Below are positions 10,467 through 19,596 of a stretch of DNA of 64,000 nucleotides, one piece after another. Position 1 is the first letter of the stretch. Each line of letters begins with the position of its first letter. The stretch comes from Pseudomonas sp. SST3. GTDB taxonomy: Bacteria; Pseudomonadota; Gammaproteobacteria; Pseudomonadales; Pseudomonadaceae. Under the pieces are notes generated by a model that saw only the letters and a list, made by a program, of their open reading frames with translations, ran no database searches and had not been told where the DNA came from. A program made the translations under genes and the position numbers. The stretch is from contig NZ_QORI02000017.1 of assembly GCF_003325755.1 (NCBI RefSeq), positions 1 through 64,000 on the forward strand, given 5' to 3'.

Positions 10467-11522
10467 ATGAGCAAATTCTGGAGCCCCTTCGTCAAGAATC
10501 TGGTGCCCTATGTGCCGGGTGAGCAGCCGAAGCTGACCAATCTGGTCAAACTCAACACCAACGAGAATCCCTATGGCCCATCGCCGAAAGCAATCGCGGC
10601 GATGCAGGCCGAGCTGAACGATAGCTTGCGCCTGTACCCAGACCCGAACGGCGAGCGCCTCAAGCGTGCAGTTGCCGACTATTACGGTGTGCAGCCGGCC
10701 CAGGTATTTGTCGGGAATGGATCGGATGAGGTGCTCGCCCACGCCTTTCACGGCCTGTTCCAGCACGGCAAGCCATTGCTGTTCCCCGACGTGACGTACA
10801 GCTTCTACCCGGTGTATTGCGGTCTGTATGGCATCGCGTACGAAACCATTGCGCTGAATGATGAGTTCCAAATCGACGTGGCCGAATATGCCCGGCCCAA
10901 TGGTGGGATCATCTTTCCCAATCCCAATGCGCCAACGGGGTGCGTGCTGGCGCTGGATGCGATCGAGCGTCTGCTGCAGGCGAATCCCGACTCCGTCGTG
11001 CTGGTGGACGAAGCCTATATCGACTTCGGTGGTAGCTCGGCCATCGCGCTGGTGGATCGCTACCCGAACCTACTGGTCACGCAGACGTTGTCGAAATCGC
11101 GCTCGCTGGCGGGGCTGCGGGTTGGCCTGGCTGTCGGGCATCCGGATCTGATCGAGGCGCTGGAACGCATCAAGAACAGCTTCAACTCCTATCCGCTGGA
11201 CCGCATCGCCATCGCCGGCGCCGCGGCTGCGTTCGAAGATCGTGTTTATTTCGAGCAGACCTGCCAGCAGGTCATCGCCAGTCGCGAAGCGGTTGCTTCG
11301 GCAATGCAGGGGTTGGGCTTCGAAGTGCTGCCATCCGCGGCTAACTTCATTTTCGCCCGGCATCCGCAGCACGATGCTGCAGCACTTGCCGCTGGGCTTC
11401 GAGAGCAGGGCGTCATCGTGCGGCATTTCAAGCAGCCGCGGATCGAGCAGTTCCTGCGGATCACCATCGGTACGCCGGAGCAAAACCAGGCGTTGCTCGA
11501 CGCATTGAAGGACATCGGCTAA
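10467..11522 (+). CDS. hisC: HisC, histidinol-phosphate aminotransferase
   Basis: 351 residues; class I/II PLP-dependent aminotransferase. The PLP lysine lies in the [14 protein letters not shown] motif, and [11 protein letters not shown] and FPNPNAPTG are the expected substrate-loop and cofactor-binding segments. It converts imidazole-acetol phosphate to histidinol phosphate. The true start is ATG 10467 ([12 protein letters not shown]) after GCGAGAA; a longer in-frame reading from 10359 adds 36 unconserved residues. It ends 42 bases from the convergent algW. Confidence 0.95.
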   Translation: MSKFWSPFVKNLVPYVPGEQPKLTNLVKLNTNENPYGPSPKAIAAMQAELNDSLRLYPDPNGERLKRAVADYYGVQPAQVFVGNGSDEVLAHAFHGLFQHGKPLLFPDVTYSFYPVYCGLYGIAYETIALNDEFQIDVAEYARPNGGIIFPNPNAPTGCVLALDAIERLLQANPDSVVLVDEAYIDFGGSSAIALVDRYPNLLVTQTLSKSRSLAGLRVGLAVGHPDLIEALERIKNSFNSYPLDRIAIAGAAAAFEDRVYFEQTCQQVIASREAVASAMQGLGFEVLPSAANFIFARHPQHDAAALAAGLREQGVIVRHFKQPRIEQFLRITIGTPEQNQALLDALKDIG

Positions 11523-11564
11523 TCGGCCTGGCCGCCAATATCCTGGGCTGCTTGCGGCTCAGGC

Positions 11565-12722
11565 TTATTGAGGGCTTTTCTCTACCAGCGGTCGCATGCC
11601 AACTTCGGCCGTCAGCGTCAGCGGCTTGCCGTTGCGCAGGATGTCGATGTCGATTTCGTCGCCAGGCCGAGCGCGGGCGACTTGGTTCATCGAGCTTCGA
11701 CCATCACTGGCCTGCTCTCCATCGATGCTGAGAATCAGGTCGCCCGGGCGCAAGCCGGCGCGTTCTGCAGGACCTTCTCGATAGACCCCCGCGACGACGA
11801 TTCCTGGTCGGCCCGCCTGGCCAAACGACTCCGCCAGCTCGGGCGTCAGGGATTGCACCTCCACGCCGAGCCAGCCGCGGATTACCCGACCATGCTCGAC
11901 GATGGACTTCATCACATCCATGGCGAGCTTCACCGGGATCGCGAAGCCGATGCCCTGCGAACCGCCAGATTCGGAGATGATCGCCGTGTTTATGCCGATC
12001 AGATGGCCTGCGGTATCGACCAGCGCGCCACCGGAATTGCCGCGGTTGATGGCTGCGTCGGTCTGGATGAAGTCCTCATAGGTATTGAGCCCCAGCTGGT
12101 TGCGTCCTGTGGCGCTGATGATGCCCATGGTCACGGTCTGCCCAACCCCGAACGGATTGCCGATCGCCAGAGTCACGTCGCCAATGCGGATGCCATCAGA
12201 GCGGCCGATAGTGATTGCGGGCAGGTCCGCGAGATCAATCTTCAGCACCGCGAGATCGGTCTCAGGGTCGTTGCCAATTACCCGAGCGAGTGTCTCGCGG
12301 CCATCGCGCAGGGCCACCACGATCTGCTCGGCATTGGCTGTGACGTGATTGTTGGTCAGCAGGTACCCTTCCGGGCTCATGATCACCGCCGAGCCCAGGC
12401 TCGACTCCATACGGCGCTGGCGTGGCAGGTTGTCACCGAAGAACCGCTGGTATAACGGATCGTCCTTGAGCATTGGCTGCTGGCTGGAACTGTCGATCAG
12501 CTTGGTGGTGTAGAGATTGGCCACCGCTGGCGCTGCGCTGCTGACCGCATTGGCGTAGGAATACGGGCCTTGCTGCGGTATGCCCACGAGCGGTGCTTGT
12601 CGCAGGGTATATTCCGGTTCGGCGTTCATACCTACCAGCTGCGGGTAGCGCTGAATGATCAGCAGGGCCACCAGCAGGCCCACCAGCAACGGCCAGCCAA
12701 AAAAACGCAGGGCATTGATCAT
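11565..12722 (-). CDS. algW: AlgW, DegS-like periplasmic serine protease
   Basis: 385 residues: a membrane anchor (about 10-23), a trypsin-like domain with His126, Asp156 and Ser230 (TNNHVTAN, DPETDLAVL, NRGNSGGAL), and one PDZ domain from about residue 270. The single PDZ plus anchor marks the DegS/AlgW class. In P. aeruginosa AlgW cleaves the anti-sigma factor MucA and releases AlgU in the envelope-stress response. It is transcribed toward hisC; its start faces the Nif3-like gene across 204 bases. Confidence 0.93.
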   Translation of the reverse strand: MINALRFFGWPLLVGLLVALLIIQRYPQLVGMNAEPEYTLRQAPLVGIPQQGPYSYANAVSSAAPAVANLYTTKLIDSSSQQPMLKDDPLYQRFFGDNLPRQRRMESSLGSAVIMSPEGYLLTNNHVTANAEQIVVALRDGRETLARVIGNDPETDLAVLKIDLADLPAITIGRSDGIRIGDVTLAIGNPFGVGQTVTMGIISATGRNQLGLNTYEDFIQTDAAINRGNSGGALVDTAGHLIGINTAIISESGGSQGIGFAIPVKLAMDVMKSIVEHGRVIRGWLGVEVQSLTPELAESFGQAGRPGIVVAGVYREGPAERAGLRPGDLILSIDGEQASDGRSSMNQVARARPGDEIDIDILRNGKPLTLTAEVGMRPLVEKSPQ

Positions 12723-12926
12723 CGCGATTCGAAATCCGGACAGGTTGCGGAGGGCGATAGCGCCCCTTAAGGTGGCGGCATTATACGAAGCTGGCTGCGA
12801 ATTGCAGCTCTGCCACGGTGATTCTGTGCTGGTTTGCCAACGCCGCTTGGTTCATTTTCGTTCCAGACCGGGCAGTGGCTGTTATCAGTGCAGCCAGCGT
12901 CGGCATATTGATGAGAGGAAACTTGC

Positions 12927-13685
12927 ATGGCCATTGCGCTGACGACACTGGTAGAGGAAGCGGATCGCTACCTGAACACCGCCAAAATCTCCGACTATTG
13001 TCCGAACGGCCTGCAGGTAGAAGGACGGCCGCAGGTTCGCCGCATTATCAGCGGGGTTACGGCCAGCCAGGCGCTGCTCGATGCGGCGGTCGAGGCGCAG
13101 GCCGACGTGGTGCTGGTGCATCACGGCTATTTCTGGAAAAACGAAGATCCGCGCATCGTTGGCATCAAGCAGCGCCGATTGAAGACGCTGCTCAACAACG
13201 ACATCAGTCTGCTCGCCTATCACCTGCCGCTCGACGTGCACCCGGAAGTGGGCAACAACGTCCAGTTGGCGCGGTTGCTCGGGCTAGTCGTGGAAGGCTC
13301 GCTGGAGCCCGACAACCCACGCTCGGTCGGTCTCGTTGGCTCGCTCGAAACACCGCTTGCGCCCGCTGATTTCATGCGTCGGATACAGACCGTACTCGGA
13401 CGCGAGCCGCTGATGATCGAAGGAGCCGGGCTTATCAGGCGGATCGGCTGGTGCACGGGCGGCGCTCAGGGTTATATCGATCAAGCTGTGGCGGCCGGCG
13501 TCGATGCCTACCTGACCGGAGAAGTCTCGGAGCCCACCGTGCATATCGCACGTGAAAACGGGTTGAGTTTCTTTGCAGCCGGGCACCACGCCACCGAGCG
13601 TTACGGTGTCCAGGCGCTCGGTGATTATCTGGCGAAGCGGTTTGCCGTCGAGCACCTGTTTATCGACTGCCCCAATCCGGCCTGA
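12927..13685 (+). CDS. Nif3-like (YbgI/DUF34) dinuclear metal protein
   Basis: 252 residues, full length for the bacterial Nif3/YbgI family, which forms hexameric rings with a two-metal site. Metal-binding His pairs are visible in VLVHHGYFW (about 64-65) and near the C-terminus in AAGHHATERYG; SLLAYHLPLDVHPEVGNN is the other family signature. GTP cyclohydrolase-like and metal-chaperone roles have been proposed for relatives, but no function is firmly established. GAGAGGAAACTTGC precedes the ATG. It is monocistronic as far as can be seen. Confidence 0.88.
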   Translation: MAIALTTLVEEADRYLNTAKISDYCPNGLQVEGRPQVRRIISGVTASQALLDAAVEAQADVVLVHHGYFWKNEDPRIVGIKQRRLKTLLNNDISLLAYHLPLDVHPEVGNNVQLARLLGLVVEGSLEPDNPRSVGLVGSLETPLAPADFMRRIQTVLGREPLMIEGAGLIRRIGWCTGGAQGYIDQAVAAGVDAYLTGEVSEPTVHIARENGLSFFAAGHHATERYGVQALGDYLAKRFAVEHLFIDCPNPA

Positions 13686-13861
13686 TGCGCCGCCCCTGCT
13701 GGTCGTAACCCTACTCAGCGCGGAAGATGAAGCGCGGTTTCGCCGGTATAAACCTAGAGCATTTCGATCTAAGAAGCGGCCTGATTAGAATTTTGTGCCG
13801 TGCTAAAGTTGCGCCTCGTTCCGGCCATGCCGGCCGTCCACCTGCCAATTCGTGAGTAGCC

Positions 13862-14779
13862 ATGGTCGACAAACTGACGCATCTGAAACAGCTGGAGGCG
13901 GAAAGCATCCACATCATCCGTGAGGTGGCCGCCGAGTTCGATAATCCGGTGATGCTTTATTCCATCGGCAAGGATTCGGCCGTGATGCTGCATCTGGCGC
14001 GCAAGGCATTTTTTCCTGGCCGTCTGCCGTTCCCGGTGATGCACGTCGACACTCGCTGGAAATTTCAAGAAATGTATCGTTTCCGCGAGAAGATGGTCAC
14101 CGAGATGGACCTGGACCTGATTACCCATGTCAACCCGGATGGTGTTGCGCAGGGCATCAATCCCTTTACTCACGGTAGCGCCAAGCACACCGACATCATG
14201 AAGACCGAGGGTCTCAAGCAGGCGCTCGACAAGCACGGCTTCGATGCGGCGTTCGGTGGCGCACGGCGTGATGAAGAGAAATCTCGGGCGAAAGAGCGCG
14301 TGTATTCCTTCCGCGACAGCAAGCATCGCTGGGACCCGAAGAACCAGCGCCCTGAACTGTGGAATGTCTACAACGGCAACGTGAAGAAGGGCGAGTCGAT
14401 CCGCGTCTTTCCGCTGTCGAACTGGACCGAGCTGGACATCTGGCAGTACATCTACCTGGAGCAGATCCCGATCGTGCCGCTGTACTTCGCCGCGGAGCGC
14501 GAAGTCATCGAGAAGAACGGCACCCTGATCATGATCGATGACGAGCGCATCCTCGAACACCTCACCAACGAGGAAAAGGCGCGCGTCGAGAAGCGCATGG
14601 TCCGCTTCCGCACCCTCGGCTGCTACCCGTTGACCGGTGCAGTGGAATCCACTGCCTCGACTCTCCCGGAGATCATCCAGGAAATGCTTCTGACGCGTAC
14701 CTCCGAACGTCAGGGCCGCGTCATCGATCACGATGGCGCCGGTTCGATGGAAGAAAAGAAACGTCAGGGCTACTTCTAA
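13862..14779 (+). CDS. cysD: CysD, sulfate adenylyltransferase small subunit
   Basis: 305 residues of the PAPS reductase/ATP-PPase superfamily. [17 protein letters not shown] is the modified P-loop (pyrophosphate loop), and the C-terminal [13 protein letters not shown] segment is typical. With the GTPase CysN it makes adenosine 5'-phosphosulfate from sulfate and ATP. It is followed 12 bases later by cysNC, clearly one operon. The 176-base leader upstream has no operator I can name; CysB control is expected from other gamma-proteobacteria, not shown here. Confidence 0.96.
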   Translation: MVDKLTHLKQLEAESIHIIREVAAEFDNPVMLYSIGKDSAVMLHLARKAFFPGRLPFPVMHVDTRWKFQEMYRFREKMVTEMDLDLITHVNPDGVAQGINPFTHGSAKHTDIMKTEGLKQALDKHGFDAAFGGARRDEEKSRAKERVYSFRDSKHRWDPKNQRPELWNVYNGNVKKGESIRVFPLSNWTELDIWQYIYLEQIPIVPLYFAAEREVIEKNGTLIMIDDERILEHLTNEEKARVEKRMVRFRTLGCYPLTGAVESTASTLPEIIQEMLLTRTSERQGRVIDHDGAGSMEEKKRQGYF

Positions 14780-14791
14780 GGATTCCGCACC

Positions 14792-16690
14792 ATGTCTCAT
14801 CAGTCTGATTTGATCAGCGAGGACATCCTCGCCTACCTGGCGCAGCACGAGCGCAAAGAGCTGTTGCGCTTTCTGACCTGCGGTAATGTCGATGACGGCA
14901 AAAGCACCCTGATCGGGCGCCTGCTGCACGACTCGAAGATGATCTATGAAGATCACCTCGAAGCCATCACCCGCGACTCGAAGAAATCCGGTACCACAGG
15001 CGACGACGTCGATCTGGCGTTGCTCGTCGACGGTCTTCAGGCCGAGCGCGAGCAGGGCATCACCATCGATGTCGCCTACCGTTATTTCTCCACCGCCAAG
15101 CGCAAGTTCATCATTGCCGACACCCCCGGCCATGAGCAGTACACGCGCAACATGGCAACCGGTGCCTCGACCTGTGACCTGGCGATCATCCTCGTCGATG
15201 CGCGCTACGGCGTGCAGACGCAGACCAAGCGCCACAGCTTCATAACCTCCTTGCTCGGCATCAAGCACATCGTGGTGGCCATCAATAAGATGGATCTGAT
15301 GGACTTCGACGAGCAGGTGTTCGAGCGTATCAAGGCCGATTACCTGGCCTTCGCCGAGCGTATCGAGCTGCAGCCAAATTCGTTGCATTTCGTGCCGATG
15401 TCCGCGCTCAAGGGCGACAACGTGGTCAATCGCTCTGAGCGCGCGTCTTGGTATGAAGGCCAGTCGCTGATGGAGATTCTCGAGAGCGTCGAGATTGCCG
15501 GCGACCGCAACTTCGACGACCTGCGCTTCCCGGTGCAGTACGTCAACCGTCCCAACCTTAATTTCCGGGGCTTCGCTGGGACGCTGGCCAGCGGCATCGT
15601 GCGCAAGGGCGACGAGGTGGTGGTATTGCCGTCCGGCAAGCGCAGCACCGTCAAATCCATTGTCACTTTTGACGGCGAGCTGGAGCAGGCAACCCCGGGC
15701 GAAGCCATCACGCTGACGCTTGAAGACGAGATCGACGTGTCTCGTGGCGACATGCTGGTCCATGCTGACAACCAGCCACGCATCACGGACAGCTTTGACG
15801 CCATGCTGGTGTGGATGGCCGAAGAGCCGATGCTGCCGGGCAAGAAATACGACATCAAGCGTGCCACCAGCTACGTGCCAGGTTCGATTGCCAGCATCAC
15901 CCATCGTGTGGACGTGAATACGTTGGAACATGGCCCGGCCAGTAGCCTGCAGCTGAACGAGATCGGGCGGGTCAAGGTCAGCCTGGACGCTGCGATTGCG
16001 CTGGATGGCTATGCGAGGAACCCGGCTACCGGCTCGTTTATCATCATCGACCGCCTCACCAACGGTACCGTCGGTGCGGGCATGATCATCGCCGATCCGG
16101 TTGCTCATGGTTCGTCCGGGCATCATGGCGCGCTGGCTCATGTCTCTACCGAAGAGCGCGCAGCGCGCTTTGGTCAGCAACCCGCGACCGTGCTGTTCAC
16201 CGGTCTTTCCGGCGCCGGCAAGAGCACGTTGGCCTACGCGGTCGAACGCAAACTGTTCGACATGGGGCGCGCTGTCTACGTACTGGATGGCCAGAATCTA
16301 CGTCATGACCTGAACAAGGGCCTTCCGCAGGACCGTGCCGGTCGTACCGAGAACTGGCGCCGCGCCGCACAGGTGGCGCGCCAGTTCAACGAGGCTGGGC
16401 TGTTGACGTTGGCGGCATTCGTCGCACCGGACGCAGAAGGCCGCGAGCAAGCCAAGGCGTTGATCGGCAGTGACCGAGTCGTCACCGTCTACGTGCAGGC
16501 ATCACCGCAGGCTTGTCAGCAGCGCGATCCGCAGGGTCTGTATGCGGCGGCTGGCGATAACATTCCTGGCGAGTCCTTCCCCTATGACGTGCCGGGCAAT
16601 GCTGATCTCATCGTCGATACCGAGTCGCTGACGGTGGAAGAGGGCGCCAAGCAGGTCATTGATCTGCTGCGTAAGCGTGGCGCGATCTAA
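14792..16690 (+). CDS. cysNC: CysNC, fused sulfate adenylyltransferase GTPase and APS kinase
   Basis: 632 residues. The N-terminal EF-Tu-like GTPase has G1 GNVDDGKST (31-39), DTPGHEQY and NKMD motifs, followed by beta-barrel domains. A C-terminal APS kinase begins near residue 455 with its own P-loop GLSGAGKST (about 471-479) and [13 protein letters not shown]. The CysN part couples GTP hydrolysis to APS formation and the CysC part phosphorylates APS to PAPS. The fusion is the normal pseudomonad form; enterobacteria carry separate cysN and cysC. Confidence 0.97.
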   Translation: MSHQSDLISEDILAYLAQHERKELLRFLTCGNVDDGKSTLIGRLLHDSKMIYEDHLEAITRDSKKSGTTGDDVDLALLVDGLQAEREQGITIDVAYRYFSTAKRKFIIADTPGHEQYTRNMATGASTCDLAIILVDARYGVQTQTKRHSFITSLLGIKHIVVAINKMDLMDFDEQVFERIKADYLAFAERIELQPNSLHFVPMSALKGDNVVNRSERASWYEGQSLMEILESVEIAGDRNFDDLRFPVQYVNRPNLNFRGFAGTLASGIVRKGDEVVVLPSGKRSTVKSIVTFDGELEQATPGEAITLTLEDEIDVSRGDMLVHADNQPRITDSFDAMLVWMAEEPMLPGKKYDIKRATSYVPGSIASITHRVDVNTLEHGPASSLQLNEIGRVKVSLDAAIALDGYARNPATGSFIIIDRLTNGTVGAGMIIADPVAHGSSGHHGALAHVSTEERAARFGQQPATVLFTGLSGAGKSTLAYAVERKLFDMGRAVYVLDGQNLRHDLNKGLPQDRAGRTENWRRAAQVARQFNEAGLLTLAAFVAPDAEGREQAKALIGSDRVVTVYVQASPQACQQRDPQGLYAAAGDNIPGESFPYDVPGNADLIVDTESLTVEEGAKQVIDLLRKRGAI

Positions 16691-16702
16691 GAGGTCGCGG
16701 TA

Positions 16703-16735
16703 AAAAAACGCCTTGCAGATGCAGGGCGTTTTGTT
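16703..16735 (+). terminator. Terminator after cysNC
   Basis: AAAACGCC (16705-16712) pairs with GGCGTTTT (16725-16732), with an inner TGCA/TGCA stem. A/T runs on both sides suggest it can work in both directions, also for ytoQ from the opposite strand. Confidence 0.8.
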
Positions 16736-16814
16736 TATGGCGGTTGCTTTGCTTGTGTAGGAGGCGCGCCCTCGCGGCAAATGCAGGCTATCGGCCTGCC
16801 GATATCGCTAGCTA

Positions 16815-17255
16815 TCAGTCGCGAACCACGTACTTAATAATCTCCACAACCTGCTCGGTGCTAGTCGCCCAGGCCATGGCGGCCGCATCGACCTCTTTCA
16901 GTGGATGCACGATGTCGTCGCCATGCAGCGTCACATATGGCTTGCCCAGGGCCGCGCAGTAACCGGCATCGAAGGCGGCGTTCCACTGCTTGTACTTGTC
17001 GCCGAAACGCACCACCACCAGGTCGGCTTGTTGAATCAGCGTCTTGGTGCGAATCGCATTGACCTTGGAGGATTTGTGATCGCGCCAGAAGGCGCTGGAT
17101 TCGGCACCAAGGCAATCACCGGCAGCATCGCTGGCCTCATGATCGGTTACGGCGGAAGTGAAAACCACGTCCAGCTCGGCGGCGGCCGCGCCGCGCTTGA
17201 TTTCGTCACGCCAGTCGGTATGGATTTCACCAGACAGGTAAACGGTAAAGCTCAT
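16815..17255 (-). CDS. YtoQ-family protein
   Basis: 146 residues matching the YtoQ family, related in fold to nucleoside 2-deoxyribosyltransferases. The N-terminus VYLSGEIHTDWRDEI, the ADLVVVRFGDKYKQWNAAFDAG centre and the GKPYVTLHGDDIVHPLKEV stretch are characteristic. The function is not known. GGAGGAATC precedes the ATG. Just downstream, around 16755-16800, is a short TGTAGGAG-type palindromic sequence resembling another pseudomonad REP class, so the flank is repeat-bearing. Confidence 0.82.
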   Translation of the reverse strand: MSFTVYLSGEIHTDWRDEIKRGAAAAELDVVFTSAVTDHEASDAAGDCLGAESSAFWRDHKSSKVNAIRTKTLIQQADLVVVRFGDKYKQWNAAFDAGYCAALGKPYVTLHGDDIVHPLKEVDAAAMAWATSTEQVVEIIKYVVRD

Positions 17256-17327
17256 GATTCCTCCTGAGGACAGTTTTTGTAGGTAAGTCGAGCGGGATGA
17301 AGCGCTGAACGTTGGCCGGGCACGTTT

Positions 17328-17795
17328 CTAGAACTGCGGCCCGGAGCGGGTGTTGTTGCCCTTCGCCAACCGATCGTACAGCACTACATTGACCGTAGCG
17401 GCCAGGTTCATGCAGCCGGTGGTAGGGATGTAGATCACGTCTTCACACCAGTCTCGGATTTCCTTGTTCAACGAGCCATCCTCCGGCCCGAAGATATACA
17501 GGGCGCGATCCGGATGCGTGTATTCGGGAAGAGCCCGAGCACCTTCGACCAGTTCCACCGCCACCGGCACGCAGCCGAGCGGCAAGATCTTACGCAGATC
17601 GTCGATATTGATCAGCGGAATGTCCTGATGGACCTTCTTGGTGTCGGTATTGAAGTCGCGGGCGCGATCGTAGCGCGTGCCGGTATAAAAGACCGAACTG
17701 ACGCCATAGCAGCCAGCGGCCCGCATGATCGATCCGACGTTGGAGGGCGACTTGGGGTTGAGCAAGCCGACGCAGCTGTATCGTTTATTGGCCAC
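17328..17795 (-). CDS. SpoU/TrmH-type RNA methyltransferase
   Basis: About 155 residues from a GTG start at 17795, giving the N-terminus (M)ANKRYSCVGLLNPKSPSNVGS. A longer in-frame ATG at 17888 would place a REP element in the coding sequence and is unlikely. The SPOUT motifs are visible: NVGSIMRAAGCYG (motif 1), IFGPEDGSL (motif 2) and PTTGCMNLAATVNVVLYDR (motif 3, knot). It probably 2'-O-methylates a tRNA or rRNA; the target cannot be read from sequence. Confidence 0.85.
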   Translation of the reverse strand: MANKRYSCVGLLNPKSPSNVGSIMRAAGCYGVSSVFYTGTRYDRARDFNTDTKKVHQDIPLINIDDLRKILPLGCVPVAVELVEGARALPEYTHPDRALYIFGPEDGSLNKEIRDWCEDVIYIPTTGCMNLAATVNVVLYDRLAKGNNTRSGPQF

Positions 17796-17860
17796 AGGGC
17801 TGGCTCGCAAAAGGGTGGAGTATAGCGGGGTGGTGGGACTAGGGAGGAGCGGAAGACAAC

Positions 17861-17931
17861 CGTAAGGCGGGTGAAACCCGCGAGGCACGGCTATTGAATG
17901 GCTCCACAGTGGCGGGTTTCACCGGCCTACG
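17861..17931. repeat. Inverted pair of REP elements
   Basis: GTAAGGCGGGTGAAACCCGC at about 17862-17881 and its inverted counterpart GGCGGGTTTCACCGGCCTAC at 17911-17930 face each other about 30 bases apart, a REPIN-like arrangement. They lie just upstream of the broken RAYT transposase gene and match copies at 18408, 18607 and 18779. Confidence 0.8.
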
Positions 17932-17994
17932 CCCCATATTGCAGCCTGGCGCTGAACCGTTCACGATCAATGTTCGGTCAAACAAGGATGTTGT

Positions 17995-18406
17995 ATGTCT
18001 CGTTTTCGTCGGGCAAGGGTGCCCGGAGGGTGTTACTTCATCTCCATACGATCTGGACGTTGCCTGAGGGGGATGCCGATTTCTCCAACCGGTGGCGCTT
18101 GATCAAGCGCCACGTGACTCGCAGGTGCGGGCCGGCATATCTCCGACCTGGCTTTCTCACACCGCGACGCTCGGCCAAGCAATGCGGAACCTTATGGCAG
18201 CACCGGTTCTGGGAGCATCTCATTCGAGACGAACGAGACTTCCGCCAGCATATGGATTATCTGCATGCCAATCCGCTGAAGCACGGGTATGTGGCACGCG
18301 CGGCGGTTGGGCATGGTCGTCCTTCCATCGTTGCGTCAGGCAAGGGATATATCCCGCCGATTGGGCTGGTGGTGCAACGAAAGCTGCCATCCACGATGCG
18401 GAGTAG
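17995..18406 (+). pseudogene. Broken REP-associated tyrosine transposase (RAYT)
   Basis: A Y1/IS200-like RAYT gene in three pieces. Frame A from ATG 17995 reads MSRFRRARVPGGCYF, the usual start. The match then moves to another frame at HLHTIWTLPEGDADFS (His-x-His metal motif), so an internal block between the start and the HxH motif is missing and the frame has shifted near 18030. This frame continues through RFWEHLIRDERDF and DYLHANPLKHGY, holding the likely catalytic Tyr. Near 18300 the match moves to a third frame, WAWSSFHRCVRQGIYPADWAG. It is therefore non-functional as read. REP copies flank it on both sides, as expected for a RAYT. Confidence 0.85.
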
Positions 18407-18523
18407 ACGTAGGGCGGATGAAACCCGCCGATAACGGGTCGGCGCGGCGCGGAACCGTCGCCGAACGGCCCGAAGGCGAGTTTGCCATGGTTGGATGACC
18501 AGCGCCGTCGCCGGATGCCATAA

Positions 18524-18563
18524 AACACAAAACCTTACCGGTGAGGGCAGGGTTTTGTTTGTG
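18524..18563. terminator. Terminator-like hairpin, repeat unit 1
   Basis: ACAAAACC pairs with GGTTTTGT around a GC-rich inner stem. It is the first copy of the hairpin found again at 18722-18760. Confidence 0.5.
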
Positions 18564-18721
18564 TCAGATGGTGCGTAACCACGCGGGTACACGGTGCCGA
18601 ATAAACCGTAGGGCGGGTGAAAACCCGCCGATAACGGGTCGGCGCGATGCGGAACCGTCGCCGATTGGCCCGAAATGATCCGCCGTGGTCGGATGACCAT
18701 TGCCGTGGCCGGATGCCATAA

Positions 18722-18760
18722 ACACAAAACCCCGCCGGTGAAGGCAGGGTTTCGTTTGTG
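18722..18760 (-). terminator. Probable pilA terminator, repeat unit 2
   Basis: Read on the minus strand, GAAACCCTGCC pairs with the GGCGGGGTTTTGTG side and ends in a T-rich tract. It is the first strong hairpin after the pilA stop (about 50 bases away), so it probably ends pilA transcription. Confidence 0.6.
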
Positions 18761-18811
18761 TCAGACGGTATGTAACCGCGCGGGTTTCACCCGCCCTACA
18801 GGGCTACAGGA

Positions 18812-19285
18812 TTAGCAACCGTTAGGAATCAGGTTGGCAGGAACGGCGGTAGTCGAGCAGGCCCAGCTACCATCTGCGGAACGGGTCCAAGTTAGGGAGG
18901 CACCGGCATCTGTCAATACTGCAGCAGCGTTACCGCCAAAAGTAGCCACGATGGTTGATGTGGCAGTAAGAGGGTCTGTAACTTGCGGAACGCCAGTGCC
19001 TGCGGGAAGAATAATGCTTGTCTGAGCGGGGCCAGTAACCAGGTTGGAGCCCGTAGCGCCTGGGTCACATTCGCCTGCTGCGTCGCCAACGGCCGTGCGT
19101 CCATCAAGTATGCAGGCCTCTACTGCAGTACGAACCTGGCCAGATTCCGACATTACCCGGCTAACTTGAGACTTGGATACATAGTTCTGATATTGCGGAA
19201 TCGCAACCGCAGCCAAAATACCAATGATCGCAACTACGATCATCAATTCAATAAGAGTAAAACCCTTCTGCATCTGAGCTTTCAT
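18812..19285 (-). CDS. pilA: PilA, major type IV pilin
   Basis: 157-residue prepilin. The leader MKAQMQKG is followed by [20 protein letters not shown], with cleavage after Gly8, Glu at mature position 5, and a hydrophobic N-terminal helix. The globular part has four cysteines: two in the middle (EAC, GEC) and two bounding the C-terminal disulfide loop (WAC...NGC). It is processed and N-methylated by PilD, encoded divergently. AAGGAGATACAA precedes the ATG. A sigma-54 promoter lies about 50 bases upstream, the classic PilR/RpoN control. Downstream is repeat DNA. Confidence 0.96.
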   Translation of the reverse strand: MKAQMQKGFTLIELMIVVAIIGILAAVAIPQYQNYVSKSQVSRVMSESGQVRTAVEACILDGRTAVGDAAGECDPGATGSNLVTGPAQTSIILPAGTGVPQVTDPLTATSTIVATFGGNAAAVLTDAGASLTWTRSADGSWACSTTAVPANLIPNGC

Positions 19286-19332
19286 TTGTATCTCCTTAGA
19301 GTGTTAAGGCCTATGAGCCTGCCAAAGCTAAA

Positions 19333-19347
19333 GCAGTTGGCGTGCCA
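19333..19347 (-). promoter_or_regulatory. Sigma-54 (RpoN) promoter of pilA
   Basis: The minus strand reads TGGCACGCCAACTGC: the -24 GG and -12 GC are in exact register (12 bases apart) with only one change from TGGCACG-N4-TTGC. Placement gives a leader of roughly 35-45 bases before the pilA ATG. RpoN with PilR drives pilA in P. aeruginosa; the same is inferred here. Confidence 0.88.
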
Positions 19348-19541
19348 GATATCGTTCGGCTCGGGTGCGACGGCTGACACTGTGATGTACCTCAACCTCT
19401 TTTCGTGGCCGAGAGGTCTTCCCTGGGCGCTGCCCATCCCTGGGCTTCAAGCGCGCCTACACAAAGTGGCTGCGTTGCACCTCTCGACCGACTCTTTGCG
19501 GGCGATATGTGACCAATAACGTCACCTGCCGCTGACCTTGT

Positions 19542-19569
19542 TTGCAGGGCCCGGCATCTGCGCTATAAG
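19542..19569 (+). promoter_or_regulatory. Candidate sigma-70 promoter of pilBCD
   Basis: TTGCAG (19542-19547), 16-base spacer, TATAAG (19564-19569), 28 bases before the pilB ATG. The rest of the 311-base pilA-pilB gap (19286-19596) shows no tRNA or ORF; PilR sites are expected between about 19350 and 19500 but I cannot define them. Confidence 0.55.
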
Positions 19570-19596
19570 GCGGGCACAGATTCGAGCGAGGCCGTC

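Larger units (their letters stand above)
18408..18801. repeat. Imperfect tandem duplication (~199 bp period) with REP units
   Basis: Two copies of a block start at about 18408 and 18607. Each runs: REP hairpin (GTAGGGCGGRTGAAA...), then CGATAACGGGTCGGCGCG, GGAACCGTCGCCG, GGATGCCATAAA, an ACAAAACC hairpin, and GTAACCRCGCGGG. Copy two ends in an inverted REP (18779-18801). The copies differ by scattered substitutions and single-base indels. This fills the 400 bases between the RAYT remnant and the end of pilA; no coding capacity is evident. Confidence 0.85.

Noticed and set aside
13769..16180. 803-codon open frame on the minus strand across cysD and cysNC
   Set aside because: Antisense shadow of high-GC coding sequence; it overlaps two well-supported genes and shows no domain.
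17861..18801. CRISPR array
   Set aside because: Repeats are palindromic REP units with irregular spacing and similar, not unique, spacers; no cas genes.
19286..19596. tRNA-Thr, which is near pilA in P. aeruginosa
   Set aside because: No cloverleaf, T-psi-C (GGTTCAAATCC-type) sequence or CCA end could be found in this stretch.
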